Source: Hyphomicrobiales bacterium
Lineage (GTDB): Bacteria > Pseudomonadota > Alphaproteobacteria > Rhizobiales > Aestuariivirgaceae
DNA: 64,000 nucleotides
Direction of reading: 5' to 3'
NCBI GenBank assembly: GCA_016185245.1
Contig: JACPNZ010000031.1
Coordinates: 124,001-188,000, forward strand
The notes below the pieces were generated by a model. That model searched no databases. It saw nothing but the letters and a program-made list of their open reading frames with translations, and was not told where the DNA came from. The position numbers and the translations under genes were made by a program. Of the stretch, positions 1-8,330 are shown in pieces (positions within the stretch are counted from its first letter, which is position 1; the number at the start of each line of letters is the position of its first letter).

Positions 1-2
1 CC

Positions 3-1478
3 ATGGTCGAGGCCTTTGCCGCCGATCCGCGAGTTACCGCCATTGGCCTTCATATCGAGGGTCTACCCGATGTCGCGAATTTTGCCCGTGCCGCCGCCAT
101 CGCGCGTCAATCTCGAAAGCCCATCGTGGCACTGAAGACCGGACGATCGGCGCAGGGTGCCAAGGTGGCGATGAGCCATACATCGTCGCTGGCCGGCGCC
201 GATGCGCTCTATGACGCGCTGTTCGACCGCTATGGCATCGCCCGGGCCAGGTCTGTGACCGGTTTCGTCGAGATGCTGAAGTTCCTGCACCATGGCGGGC
301 CACTGGCCGGCAACCGTCTCGTGTCGATGAGCTGCTCGGGCGGCGAGGCAGCTCTCGTTTCCGACCTGGCGATGGACCGCAATCTTGCCTTCCCGCCCTT
401 CCCGGCGGCGCAGAAGCCGGTCATCGCCGCCACGCTCAACGAATTTGTCAACATCGACAATCCGCTCGACTATCACACCTTCATCTGGAACCAGGAGGAG
501 AAGCTCATCGCTACCTTCAGCGCCGTGCTGGCGAGCGGTTTCGATGCGGCCATGCTGATCCTCGACACGCCGACCAATCCCAAGATGAATCCGGCGAACT
601 GGAAGAAGACGGCGCGCGCGCTGGTCACGGCGGCGAAGGCAACTGGAGCTCGTGCCGCCGTGGTCTCGTCGCTGCCCGAAGGCATGCCCTACGATCTGGC
701 GGTCGAGCTTTCGGCAAGTGGCGTGGCTCCCATGCTCGGCCTCGATGACGCCATGGCGGCTTTCGAAATGGCGGCGGCGATCGGCGCCAACTGGGCCCGC
801 GTCGACGCCCCAGCCCCCATGTCGGCGGAGTTGAAGCGCGACGGCGTCGACATGGTGCTGACTGAGTTCACAGCCAAGCAGCTTCTGAAGTCGCATGGTC
901 TGCCGGTGCCCGATGGCATCGTCTGCAAGGCCGGGGATGCGGCCGCCGCTGCTGACAAACTCGGCTATCCGGTGACGCTAAAGGTTTCGTCCGCTGCCAT
1001 CGTCCACAAGACGGAAGCGGCTGGTGTTGCCCTCAATCTCAGGACCGCCGATGATGTGCGAGCCGCCGCTGCGCGGATGGTGCGACTTGCGCCCGAGGTT
1101 CTGGTCGAGCGCATGGTAACGGGGGCGGTGGCCGAACTCATTGTCGGCCTCACCCGCGATCCGCAATTCGGCACCGCATTGGCGATCGGCGCCGGCGGTA
1201 TTCTTACCGAGCTACTGAAGGACTCGGTAACGCTGATCCTGCCGACCTCGCGACCCGAGATCGAGCGGGCGCTGAAATCGCTGAAAGTATGGAAGCTGGT
1301 CGAGGGTTTCAGAAACAGGCATGGCGATCAGGTCGCGGTCGTCAGGGCCGTGGAGGCGGTCGCCAGCTTTGCCGCCGCCCATCGCGGCCTGATCGAAGAA
1401 CTCGACGTCAACCCCCTGCTCGCCCTCCCCGATGGCGCCGTCGCCGTCGATGCCCTGATCAAGATGAGGAAGCCATGA
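3..1478 (+). CDS. Acyl-CoA synthetase (NDP-forming), C-terminal part
   Basis: This is the C-terminal ~490 residues of an ADP-forming acetate/acyl-CoA ligase of the succinyl-CoA-synthetase-like superfamily, which makes an acyl-CoA from the acid, CoA and ATP. The first ~270 residues match the ligase-CoA part, including a Ser/Gly-rich SCSGGEAAL stretch. Residues from ~280 to the end form an ATP-grasp_5 domain, with the loop VHKTEAAGV and the terminal ELDVNPLL motif. The reading frame is open to the window edge and the usual N-terminal CoA-binding Rossmann domain (about 200 residues) is missing, so the ATG at position 3 is probably internal and the gene is cut by the window. The stop overlaps the next start (ATGA), so it is co-translated with the crotonase. 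The acyl substrate cannot be read from the sequence. Confidence 0.88.
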   Translation: MVEAFAADPRVTAIGLHIEGLPDVANFARAAAIARQSRKPIVALKTGRSAQGAKVAMSHTSSLAGADALYDALFDRYGIARARSVTGFVEMLKFLHHGGPLAGNRLVSMSCSGGEAALVSDLAMDRNLAFPPFPAAQKPVIAATLNEFVNIDNPLDYHTFIWNQEEKLIATFSAVLASGFDAAMLILDTPTNPKMNPANWKKTARALVTAAKATGARAAVVSSLPEGMPYDLAVELSASGVAPMLGLDDAMAAFEMAAAIGANWARVDAPAPMSAELKRDGVDMVLTEFTAKQLLKSHGLPVPDGIVCKAGDAAAAADKLGYPVTLKVSSAAIVHKTEAAGVALNLRTADDVRAAAARMVRLAPEVLVERMVTGAVAELIVGLTRDPQFGTALAIGAGGILTELLKDSVTLILPTSRPEIERALKSLKVWKLVEGFRNRHGDQVAVVRAVEAVASFAAAHRGLIEELDVNPLLALPDGAVAVDALIKMRKP

Positions 1479-2257
1479 CCTCACCCATCCGCACCACCCG
1501 CCGCGGCCCGGTTCTGGAAGTGACCATCGACCGGCCCAAGGCCAATGCCATCGATGCCGCCACCAGCCGCATCATGGGCGAAACATTCGCAGGCTTCCGC
1601 GATGACCCATTGCTGCGGGTTGCCATCCTGACGGCGGCGGGCGAAAAATTCTTCTGTCCCGGCTGGGACCTCAAGGCAGCGGCGGCGGGTGAAACGCCCG
1701 ACTCGGACTATGGCGTCGGCGGTTTCGGCGGGTTGCAGGAACTCCCCGGCCTCGACAAGCCGGTGATCGCCGCGGTCAACGGCCTTGCTTTCGGCGGCGG
1801 CTTCGAAATCATGATCTCGGCCGACATCATCATTGCGGCGGAGCATGCGACCTTCGCGCTCCCCGAGATCAATTCCGGCACGCTGGCCGACGCCGCCACC
1901 ATCAAGCTGCCGCGCCGCATTCCCTATCATGTGGCAACCGAGATGCTGTTCACCGGAAGGCGCTTTGACGTGGTGGAAGCCAAGCACTGGGGCATTGTCA
2001 ACGAGATCGTGCCGGCGCCCGAGCTGATGACCAGGGCCCGCGCCCTGGCCGATCATCTGGCCGAAGGTCCACCGCTGGTCTTCGCGGCGATCAAGGAAAC
2101 CCTGCGTGAGACCATGCATCTTTCGATTCAGCAGGCCTTCGACATGGTGACCAGGCGTCGCCTCAAATCGGTGGATACGCTCTATTCCAGCGATGACCAA
2201 AAGGAAGGTGCCAAGGCCTTTACCGAAAAACGCAAACCCCAGTGGAAAGGCCGCTAA
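1475..2257 (+). CDS. Enoyl-CoA hydratase/isomerase (crotonase family, CaiD-like)
   Basis: A 260-residue crotonase-fold protein that probably hydrates or isomerises an acyl-CoA. The N-terminal IDRPKANAID is typical. Oxyanion-hole elements are seen at FCPGWDLKA and NGLAFGGGFEI, followed by the LPEINSGTL segment. The GGGFE form and general layout resemble carnitinyl-CoA dehydratase CaiD, but the substrate is not decidable. The ATG overlaps the preceding stop by four bases, pairing the gene with the acyl-CoA synthetase. The open frame extends further upstream, but that extension is Arg-rich shadow of the previous gene, so 1475 is preferred. A thioester-forming ligase and a crotonase in one operon suggest degradation of a carboxylic acid through its CoA ester (inference). 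Confidence 0.88.
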   Translation: MTSPIRTTRRGPVLEVTIDRPKANAIDAATSRIMGETFAGFRDDPLLRVAILTAAGEKFFCPGWDLKAAAAGETPDSDYGVGGFGGLQELPGLDKPVIAAVNGLAFGGGFEIMISADIIIAAEHATFALPEINSGTLADAATIKLPRRIPYHVATEMLFTGRRFDVVEAKHWGIVNEIVPAPELMTRARALADHLAEGPPLVFAAIKETLRETMHLSIQQAFDMVTRRRLKSVDTLYSSDDQKEGAKAFTEKRKPQWKGR

Positions 2258-2278
2258 TCAACCGCTAGTGTCACCGCG

Positions 2279-3169
2279 ATGGTGACTAGGCGCGGATTCT
2301 TCAAGGCGATCGGCAGTCTGCTCGTCGCGGGTGCAGCACTTGCGGGCTATGGTTTCGTGATCGAGCCCGGCTTCCTGTTGCGGACCCAGGTGTATGCCCT
2401 GACACCGCCGCGCTGGCCTAAGGGCCTGAAACTGCGGCTGGTGCTGCTAGCCGATCCTCATTGTGTCGAGCCTTACATGTCACTCAGCCGCTGGCGCGGT
2501 ATCATCGCAGCGGCCAATGAACTGGGTGGCGATATGGTGCTGCTGCTCGGCGACTATGTGCCGACCGTCATCTTCCGCACCGGACTCGTGCCGGTACAGG
2601 ACGTCGCTGGGGAAGCGCGAAGGCTGAATGCGCCGCTTGGCATGTTCAGCATCAACGGCAATCACGACTGGTGGGCCGACCATGCCGCCCAACGTGCCGG
2701 AGCGGGACCGCCCTTCGCCCAGAAGGCTTTCGAGGATGCCGGCATCCCGGTTCTCGCCAATGCGGCGCGCCCGCTGCAGAAGGACGGATTCCGCTTCTGG
2801 CTCACCGGCACCGACAGTATGGTGGCAATCCGCAAGGGCCGCGGACAATTCGAAGGCCGTGACGATCTTCAAGGCACACTGGCGCAGGTGACCGACGATG
2901 CACCGATCATCCATATGGCGCATGAGCCCGACCTATTCGTGCAAATTCCGGATCGCGTGTCGTTGACCCTGTCGGGTCACACCCATGGCGGACAAGTGCG
3001 CCTGTTCGGCTGGTCGCCGGTCACGCCTTCGGCCTATGGCAATCGCTTCGCCTATGGTCATATTGTCGAGGATGAGCGCCATCTGGTGGTCTCCGGCGGC
3101 CTCGGCTGCAGCTTCCTGCCGGTGCGCTTCGGGATGCCGCCGGAAATCACGGTGATCGACCTCGGCTGA
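2279..3169 (+). CDS. Metallophosphoesterase with Tat signal (YaeI/YkuE-like)
   Basis: A 296-residue calcineurin-like phosphoesterase. The N-terminus carries a twin-arginine motif (TRRGFFK) followed by a hydrophobic segment, so export through Tat is expected. The metal-binding blocks appear in order: ADPH (D-x-H), LLGDYV, INGNHDWW and SGHTHGGQ near the C-terminus. This matches the YaeI/YkuE group, some of which act on lipid A precursors or phospholipid headgroups. Which substrate is used here is unknown. It starts 22 bases after the crotonase stop. It ends convergent to the SDR gene, with a 62-base gap in which no clear terminator is visible. Confidence 0.9.
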   Translation: MVTRRGFFKAIGSLLVAGAALAGYGFVIEPGFLLRTQVYALTPPRWPKGLKLRLVLLADPHCVEPYMSLSRWRGIIAAANELGGDMVLLLGDYVPTVIFRTGLVPVQDVAGEARRLNAPLGMFSINGNHDWWADHAAQRAGAGPPFAQKAFEDAGIPVLANAARPLQKDGFRFWLTGTDSMVAIRKGRGQFEGRDDLQGTLAQVTDDAPIIHMAHEPDLFVQIPDRVSLTLSGHTHGGQVRLFGWSPVTPSAYGNRFAYGHIVEDERHLVVSGGLGCSFLPVRFGMPPEITVIDLG

Positions 3170-3231
3170 GGCTGGAGCAATCGGAGAACCCGGTTGCAAG
3201 TGCTGCGCCCTCAAAGCATTGCGGTCGCCAC

Positions 3232-4020
3232 TCATTCCGGGGCAAGGGCCGGATGGCTATCGAACACGCCCACCGGCATCTGCTCGTAATCGATGACAGC
3301 ACCGGTCATCATCTGGGCTGGCTCCGACACTAGGAAGGCGATGAGGCCCGCCACATCCTGCGACGCGATCAGCCGGCCCGCCGGCATGCGCCGGCCCATC
3401 TGCTCCGCCCAATCCTCCGGCATGCCATGGAAGCCGGTCTGCAATTGCTGCTCGCCGTCGGTGTGCACCCAGCCCAGGTTGATGGCGAAGATGCGGATAC
3501 CTTCACGCTTCACCGCATTGGCGGCAGCCCGCGTCAGCGTGTTGAGCGCCGCCTTGGAGGCCGAATAGGTGACGAGATTGGGAGGCCCCCCGTAGGAGAG
3601 CATGCTGGAGACATTGACGATGGTGCCCGATCCCTGACGGCGCATCGGTTTCACCGCCTCCTGCATCATGAACATCGGCGCCTTGACATTGGTCTCGAAC
3701 AACCGGTCGAAGGCCGCGGAAGTGGTGTCATCGAGGCCACAGCGTTCGGTGTTACCGGCAGCGTTGAGCAAGACGTCGAGGCGGCCGAAGCAATCGAGTG
3801 TGGCCGCCACGGCGCGGGCCGCGAGAGTTGGGTCACGAAGATCGCCGACCAGCATCTCAGCCCGGCCGAGGGTGCCAAGTTCGCGTTGAGTCGCCACGAG
3901 TTTTTCGCCATTGCGGTCGACCAGCATGACGCCGGCAAATCCGTCGTTGAGAAACCGCCGGGCCGCCGCCGCTCCCAATCCTTGCGCGCCGCCGGTCACC
4001 AATGCCACCCGTTTGGGCAT
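3232..4020 (-). CDS. Short-chain dehydrogenase/reductase (SDR)
   Basis: A classical SDR of about 262 residues, an NAD(P)-dependent oxidoreductase of unknown substrate. Visible motifs are the nucleotide-binding TGGAQGLGAAA near the N-terminus, NAAG in the middle, the catalytic Ser in NVSSML and the YSASK Tyr/Lys pair. An ATG 33 bases upstream is in frame, but the ATG at 4020 is preceded by a GGGAG Shine-Dalgarno-like sequence at good spacing and gives the usual SDR N-terminus. It lies 34 bases after the SRPBCC gene on the same strand, so the two may be co-transcribed. Confidence 0.9.
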   Translation of the reverse strand: MPKRVALVTGGAQGLGAAAARRFLNDGFAGVMLVDRNGEKLVATQRELGTLGRAEMLVGDLRDPTLAARAVAATLDCFGRLDVLLNAAGNTERCGLDDTTSAAFDRLFETNVKAPMFMMQEAVKPMRRQGSGTIVNVSSMLSYGGPPNLVTYSASKAALNTLTRAAANAVKREGIRIFAINLGWVHTDGEQQLQTGFHGMPEDWAEQMGRRMPAGRLIASQDVAGLIAFLVSEPAQMMTGAVIDYEQMPVGVFDSHPALAPE

Positions 4021-4054
4021 TTCACTCAATCTCCCATGCTCCGCTGCGACCATG

Positions 4055-4612
4055 CTATCCGCCAGCTGCCTGCTGCTCGGCCAGGGCCTTGAGCTTAGCG
4101 AGGCCCTTCTCGAAATCAGCGCCGACGGCGCGGCCGATCATCAACCCCGCCCAGCGATCGAAAATGTTCCCGAGAGGAGAGCTGAAACTCCAGGTGACGC
4201 CTGTCGTCTTGTCGTCCACCGGCGTGAGCTTCAGGGTGGCGCCGGCGGTGCCCATGGGGCCGAACTCGATTTCGGTGGCGATGCTGGGATTCTCGATCAC
4301 CGCCACCACCGTCTGCTTGCCGGAGCCGACAATGGCGTTCTGCGCGACCCAAGTCATCACCTGGCCTGGGCCGCTGTCGGGTCCTGACCAGACATATTGC
4401 GTCGCAGGATCGATGTCGGCCCAGGGCGACCACTCGTTGAAGCGCCGGAGATGCCCGACAATAGCGAAGATCTTGGCGGGTGGCGCCGCCACCACGACGT
4501 TGCGATCGACCACGGCTTCACCCGGCAACAGGTAGGCGCCGCCAACGAAAACCACCACGACCACCACCGCGATCCAGATCAGAACCTTGAGCACCTTGAT
4601 CAGCTTCCGCAT
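4055..4612 (-). CDS. SRPBCC family (polyketide cyclase/dehydrase-like) protein, membrane-anchored
   Basis: A 185-residue protein with one N-terminal hydrophobic segment (about residues 9-29, very Val-rich). After it comes a START/SRPBCC ligand-binding domain, recognised by VVVAAPPAKIFAIVGHLRRFNEWSPW and the later GVTWSFSSPLGN segment. The membrane anchor puts the lipid- or ligand-binding domain in the periplasm or at the membrane face. Proteins of this type often bind hydrophobic ligands without known catalysis, and no enzymatic function is assigned. An AAAGGGAG ribosome-binding site lies just before the ATG at 4612. The gene precedes the SDR on the same strand. Confidence 0.8.
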   Translation of the reverse strand: MRKLIKVLKVLIWIAVVVVVVFVGGAYLLPGEAVVDRNVVVAAPPAKIFAIVGHLRRFNEWSPWADIDPATQYVWSGPDSGPGQVMTWVAQNAIVGSGKQTVVAVIENPSIATEIEFGPMGTAGATLKLTPVDDKTTGVTWSFSSPLGNIFDRWAGLMIGRAVGADFEKGLAKLKALAEQQAAGG

Positions 4613-4707
4613 ACTCCCTTTCCGGCGCCATTGCGATGCCGGAAGCCGCCCGCAAGGCTGGCCTCGGCAGGCGATGGCTCAATTGCTATCAAACTGCCAA
4701 CTTTCTG

Positions 4708-5940
4708 TCATCGGCCGGCGGCGGTAAGCGAAACCGGCCGCCGTGCCTCGGTCCAACGCATGGCGACGAGGCTTAAAGTCGCGAAGACGGCAAATCCCGA
4801 AACCAGGGGTATTACGGTGCCGTCAAAAGCCTGGCCGATGAAGGTGCCGATGGGCAGGCCGATCACCGTCTGGGAGAAGCCGACGGCCGCCGCCCCGACC
4901 CCGGCGATATGGCCGAGGGGCTCCATTGCCAGGGCATTGAGATTGCCGAACAGGATGCCGACACAGAGGAACGAGACAACCAGATAGGTCATGGTTAGCC
5001 ACAGGGGCGGCACACCGCCGAAGCTCAGAACCACCGGCAGGAACAGGATCGCCGCGCCGGCGAGGCCGCCCAGTCCGAGATAGGTCAGGCGCTGCATGCC
5101 GAACCGCTCGACCAGCGCCCCGTTGACGAACAGCGCCACGCCGATCGAGAAGGCCAGGCTCGAGAACAGCAGGACAAAATAGACGCCGGCGCCGTAGGCC
5201 GTCTGGAAAATCTGCTGGGCCGAGCTCAGGTAGCCGAGGAAGGGACCGAACAGGAAGCCGCCGGCCAGGATGTAGCCAAGCGCCACCGGATGGCGCAGCA
5301 CTTCGAGCGTCGCCAAGCTGATGCGCGATAGCGAGAAGGGATGGCGGCGGTCGCGGGCCAGCGTCTCGGGCTGGCGCAGGATGAACCAGGCGACAGCCAT
5401 CCCGGCGAGTGCCAGGTAGAGCAGGAACACCATGCGCCAGCCGGCGACCAGCAAGATGCCTTGCCCGGCCAGGGGCGCCAGGATCGGCACCAGGATGAAC
5501 ACCCCGCCGATAAATGAATAGATCCGCGCCATCGGGGCTCCCTCATAGAGGTCGCGGACCAGTGCCGTCATCACCACCACCGGGATCGAGGCGCCGAAGC
5601 CTTGCAGTAGGCGGGCCGCCAGCATCACCGGGAAGTTCCAGGCCGCCATGCCGATGAGGCTTCCCACCGCAAAGAGCGCGAGGCCCCAGACGATCAGCGG
5701 CCGCCGTCCGAAGGAATCCGACGCAGGACCTCCGCCGATCTGGCCGAAGGCCATGCCGAGAAACATGGCCGAGACGACGAGCTGGGCATCGTTGGCACCG
5801 GTGACACCGAGATCGCGGCCAAGGGCCGGAAGGGCCGGCAGGAGCGAATCGATGCTCAGGGCGTCGAGGGCGGTGATCATGGCCATCAGCGGCACGAATT
5901 CGGCAAGCGCTAGCCGGCGCTGAGGGGCAAGGGTTCTCAC
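4708..5940 (-). CDS. Bcr/CflA-type MFS drug-efflux transporter
   Basis: A 12-TM major facilitator of the Bcr/CflA subfamily (drug/H+ antiport in the inner membrane). The first helix with ALDALSIDSLLPALPALGRDLG and the loop GPASDSFGRRPLI (MFS motif A) are typical. The ATG at 6057 would start translation inside what is, on the other strand, the bluB riboswitch, and its extra ~39 residues look non-coding. A GTG at 5940 gives the normal short N-terminus before TM1, so I place the start there. An ATG at 6003 is the alternative. No Shine-Dalgarno is convincing for any of the three. The exported substrate is unknown. Confidence 0.85.
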   Translation of the reverse strand: MRTLAPQRRLALAEFVPLMAMITALDALSIDSLLPALPALGRDLGVTGANDAQLVVSAMFLGMAFGQIGGGPASDSFGRRPLIVWGLALFAVGSLIGMAAWNFPVMLAARLLQGFGASIPVVVMTALVRDLYEGAPMARIYSFIGGVFILVPILAPLAGQGILLVAGWRMVFLLYLALAGMAVAWFILRQPETLARDRRHPFSLSRISLATLEVLRHPVALGYILAGGFLFGPFLGYLSSAQQIFQTAYGAGVYFVLLFSSLAFSIGVALFVNGALVERFGMQRLTYLGLGGLAGAAILFLPVVLSFGGVPPLWLTMTYLVVSFLCVGILFGNLNALAMEPLGHIAGVGAAAVGFSQTVIGLPIGTFIGQAFDGTVIPLVSGFAVFATLSLVAMRWTEARRPVSLTAAGR

Positions 5941-6039
5941 CGCCGGTGGATAGCCCAGCGGTGCGCGCCGAACAATGGCACGGCCGCCCTGCCCGCCGCG
6001 CATGACTTGCAGAGCGAGGCGGATGCCCCTATCGTTCCT

Positions 6040-6195
6040 CCCGCTTGGTACCGGCATTGCCGGAGAATCGGGAATGCGGTGCGACTCCGCAACGTGCCCA
6101 ACGCTGTAAGGCGGATGGAACAGCTCATGCCACTGGCCGTTCCGGCCGGGAAGGCGCTGTGCCAGTTGAAGCCGAAGTCAGAAGACCGGCCAAGC
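6040..6195 (+). promoter_or_regulatory. Cobalamin (B12) riboswitch upstream of bluB
   Basis: The leader of bluB carries the conserved pieces of an adenosylcobalamin aptamer in order: a GGTACCGGC element near 6047, the CGGGAATGCGGTGCGA block at about 6069-6084, CCGCAAC, the GCCACTG at about 6129, the GGGAAGG at about 6148, GAAGCCGAAGTC, and the B12 box AGTCAGAAGACCGGCC at about 6176-6191. It ends roughly 60 bases before the bluB ATG, so it probably controls translation or read-through of bluB by cobalamin. The match was made by eye to the family consensus. A covariance-model search (Rfam cobalamin family) would confirm the limits. Confidence 0.9.
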
Positions 6196-6253
6196 AAAAT
6201 AGGCGATTCCGCATGGACGGCGGAGGGCGCTGCAGGCCGCATCTGGCAGGGGA

Positions 6254-6943
6254 ATGACGATGCAAGATAAGTCCACCAGTCTCGCCGCAGCGGGACCTTT
6301 CAGCGAATTCGAGCGCCAGGCCGTCTACCGTGCCATCTTCACCCGCCGCGACGTGCGTAGCCAGTTCCTGCCGCGGCCGGTTGCGGCCGCGACCCTCGAA
6401 CGACTGTTGCTCGCCGCCCACCACGCGCCATCCGTCGGTTTCATGCAGCCGTGGAATTTCGTCGTCATTACCGGCAGCGAAGTGAAGGCCGCGATGAAGG
6501 CCGCCTTCGTCAAGGCCAATGCCGAAGCCGAGGCCCAGTTCGGTGACGGCCGCCGCCAGCTCTACAGTGCGCTCAAGCTCGAGGGTATCGGCGAGGCGCC
6601 GGTCAATCTCTGCATCACCTGCGACCGCACTCGCTCCGGACCTGTTGTGCTTGGCCGCACCCATAACCGCGACACCGACATCTACAGCACCGTTTGCGCA
6701 GTCCAGAACCTGTGGCTTGCGGCCCGCGCCGAGGGGCTCGGCGTCGGCTGGGTCAGCATCTTCAATGACGCCGACATCCGTTCCATCCTAAAGCTGCCTG
6801 ACCATGTCGTGCCGGTCGCCTATCTGTGCATCGGCCATGTGGAGGAATTGCATTCAGCACCAGAACTCGAGGTGAAGGGTTGGCGGAAGCGACTCGACAT
6901 GCGATCTCTAGTGTTCTCGAACGCCTGGGGCCGCCGCCGGTAG
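6254..6943 (+). CDS. bluB: 5,6-dimethylbenzimidazole synthase BluB
   Basis: A 229-residue nitroreductase-fold enzyme. BluB uses oxygen to fragment reduced FMN into 5,6-dimethylbenzimidazole, the lower ligand of cobalamin. Supporting features are the FTRRDVRSQFLPRPV N-terminal block, the HHAPSVGFMQPWNF motif characteristic of BluB, LCITCDRTR, and the AEGLGVGWVSIF segment. A GGCAGGGG Shine-Dalgarno sits directly before the ATG at 6254. The cobalamin riboswitch in its leader supports the assignment independently. It is separated by ~43 kb from the other cobalamin genes in this window. Confidence 0.96.
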   Translation: MTMQDKSTSLAAAGPFSEFERQAVYRAIFTRRDVRSQFLPRPVAAATLERLLLAAHHAPSVGFMQPWNFVVITGSEVKAAMKAAFVKANAEAEAQFGDGRRQLYSALKLEGIGEAPVNLCITCDRTRSGPVVLGRTHNRDTDIYSTVCAVQNLWLAARAEGLGVGWVSIFNDADIRSILKLPDHVVPVAYLCIGHVEELHSAPELEVKGWRKRLDMRSLVFSNAWGRRR

Positions 6944-7022
6944 AAGTCAGCCCGGGCAACGAGGTCTTCCATGAGCGCAGGGCCTCCTGTAGAAACGCGG
7001 ACCCGCGATGTGAGGTGCCGCC

Positions 7023-8330
7023 GTGCCGCCAGCCTTCTTCCATGCCGACTTCAAGGCCCGCCCCTTCTGGTGGGAGGCCCATGAGCCGAAGCCGCTGCCC
7101 GAAGTCACCCTGCCCCGCGAAGTGCGAGTGGCGGTCGTCGGCGCCGGCTATGCCGGCCTCAACGCAGCACTTGAACTCGCCCGTGAAGGCATTTCCTGCC
7201 TCGTGCTCGACGCCAACGAACCGGGCTTTGGCGCCTCGACCCGGAACGGCGGCATGGTGTCGGGCGGGGTCAATGTCGGCAAGCGCTACCTTGCCAAACC
7301 GATGAGCGACGAGGAGGCCTCGCCCTATCTCGCCGATGCCGCCGATGCTTTCGGCCTGGTCGAAGATATCATCGCCCGCGAAAACATCGCCTGCGGCTGG
7401 ACCAGGGCCGGCTATTTCGTCGGGGCCTGGTGCAAGAGTCATTATGACGCCATGGCCCACAAAGTCGAGGTGCTCAATCGCTATGCCAGGGCCGAGGCGC
7501 AAGTCATTCCGCCCGACCGGCAGCGCGAGGAAATCGGCTCCGACTACTATCGCGGCGGCATGCTCATCGGCCGCGGCGCCCATCTTCACCCGGCTCTCTA
7601 TTTCAAGGGGCTGCTCGACCTCTGTCTGGCGCGCGGCATTGCTGTCGCCTCGACGACGCCGGTCATCGGCCTCACTCAAAATGGTGCAGGCTGGGAGGTC
7701 ACGACACCGCGCGGCACGATCCGGACGGGTGACGTCATCATTGCCACCAACGGCTATACCGGCGATGTGACTCCGCAGTTCAAGCGCCGGGTGGTGCCGG
7801 TCGGCTCCTACATCATCGCCACCGAGGAACTCGATCCGGCGCTCGCTGCCACCATCAGCCCGAAGAACCGCTCGATTGCCGACACGCGCCGCGTTCTCAC
7901 CTATTATCGCAAGTCGCCCGATGGCCGGCGGCTCATCTTCGGCGGACGCGCCAAGTTCGGCCAAACCGATCCGGTCGAGACCGCACCCGTTCTCTACCGG
8001 TTCATGCTCGACCGCTTCCCGCAGCTCAAAGGCTGCAAGATCACCCACACCTGGACCGGTAACGTCGCCTTCACTCTCGACGAGATGCCGCACATGGGCC
8101 GCTTCGACAATCTGCACTATGCCCTGGGCTGCAACGGCTCAGGGATCGCCATGATGTCCTATCTCGGCCACCAGACGGCGCGCAAGATTGCCGGCAGGGT
8201 CAACCGGGTCTGCGCTTTCGACCGGCCGGAATTCCCCGACCATCCGCTGTACACCGGCAATACCTGGTTCCTGCCGTGGATCGGCCGCTATTTCCGCGCC
8301 CGCGACTGGCTCGACCGACGGGCCGGCTAG
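7023..8330 (+). CDS. FAD-dependent amine/amino-acid oxidoreductase (DadA/PuuB family)
   Basis: A 435-residue DAO-fold flavoprotein. It has an FAD-binding VAVVGAGYAGLNAALELAREG near residue 38 and the motif GFGASTRNGGMVSGG typical of gamma-glutamylputrescine oxidase-like enzymes. The C-terminal block ALGCNGSGIAMMSYLGHQTA binds the flavin. Such proteins oxidise amines or N-substituted amino acids to imines or aldehydes, and the exact substrate is not evident. The start is a GTG preceded by a GAGGTG-like ribosome-binding site. Its stop shares the CTAG tetranucleotide with the stop of the convergent thiolase gene, so no terminator fits between them. Confidence 0.87.
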   Translation: MPPAFFHADFKARPFWWEAHEPKPLPEVTLPREVRVAVVGAGYAGLNAALELAREGISCLVLDANEPGFGASTRNGGMVSGGVNVGKRYLAKPMSDEEASPYLADAADAFGLVEDIIARENIACGWTRAGYFVGAWCKSHYDAMAHKVEVLNRYARAEAQVIPPDRQREEIGSDYYRGGMLIGRGAHLHPALYFKGLLDLCLARGIAVASTTPVIGLTQNGAGWEVTTPRGTIRTGDVIIATNGYTGDVTPQFKRRVVPVGSYIIATEELDPALAATISPKNRSIADTRRVLTYYRKSPDGRRLIFGGRAKFGQTDPVETAPVLYRFMLDRFPQLKGCKITHTWTGNVAFTLDEMPHMGRFDNLHYALGCNGSGIAMMSYLGHQTARKIAGRVNRVCAFDRPEFPDHPLYTGNTWFLPWIGRYFRARDWLDRRAG

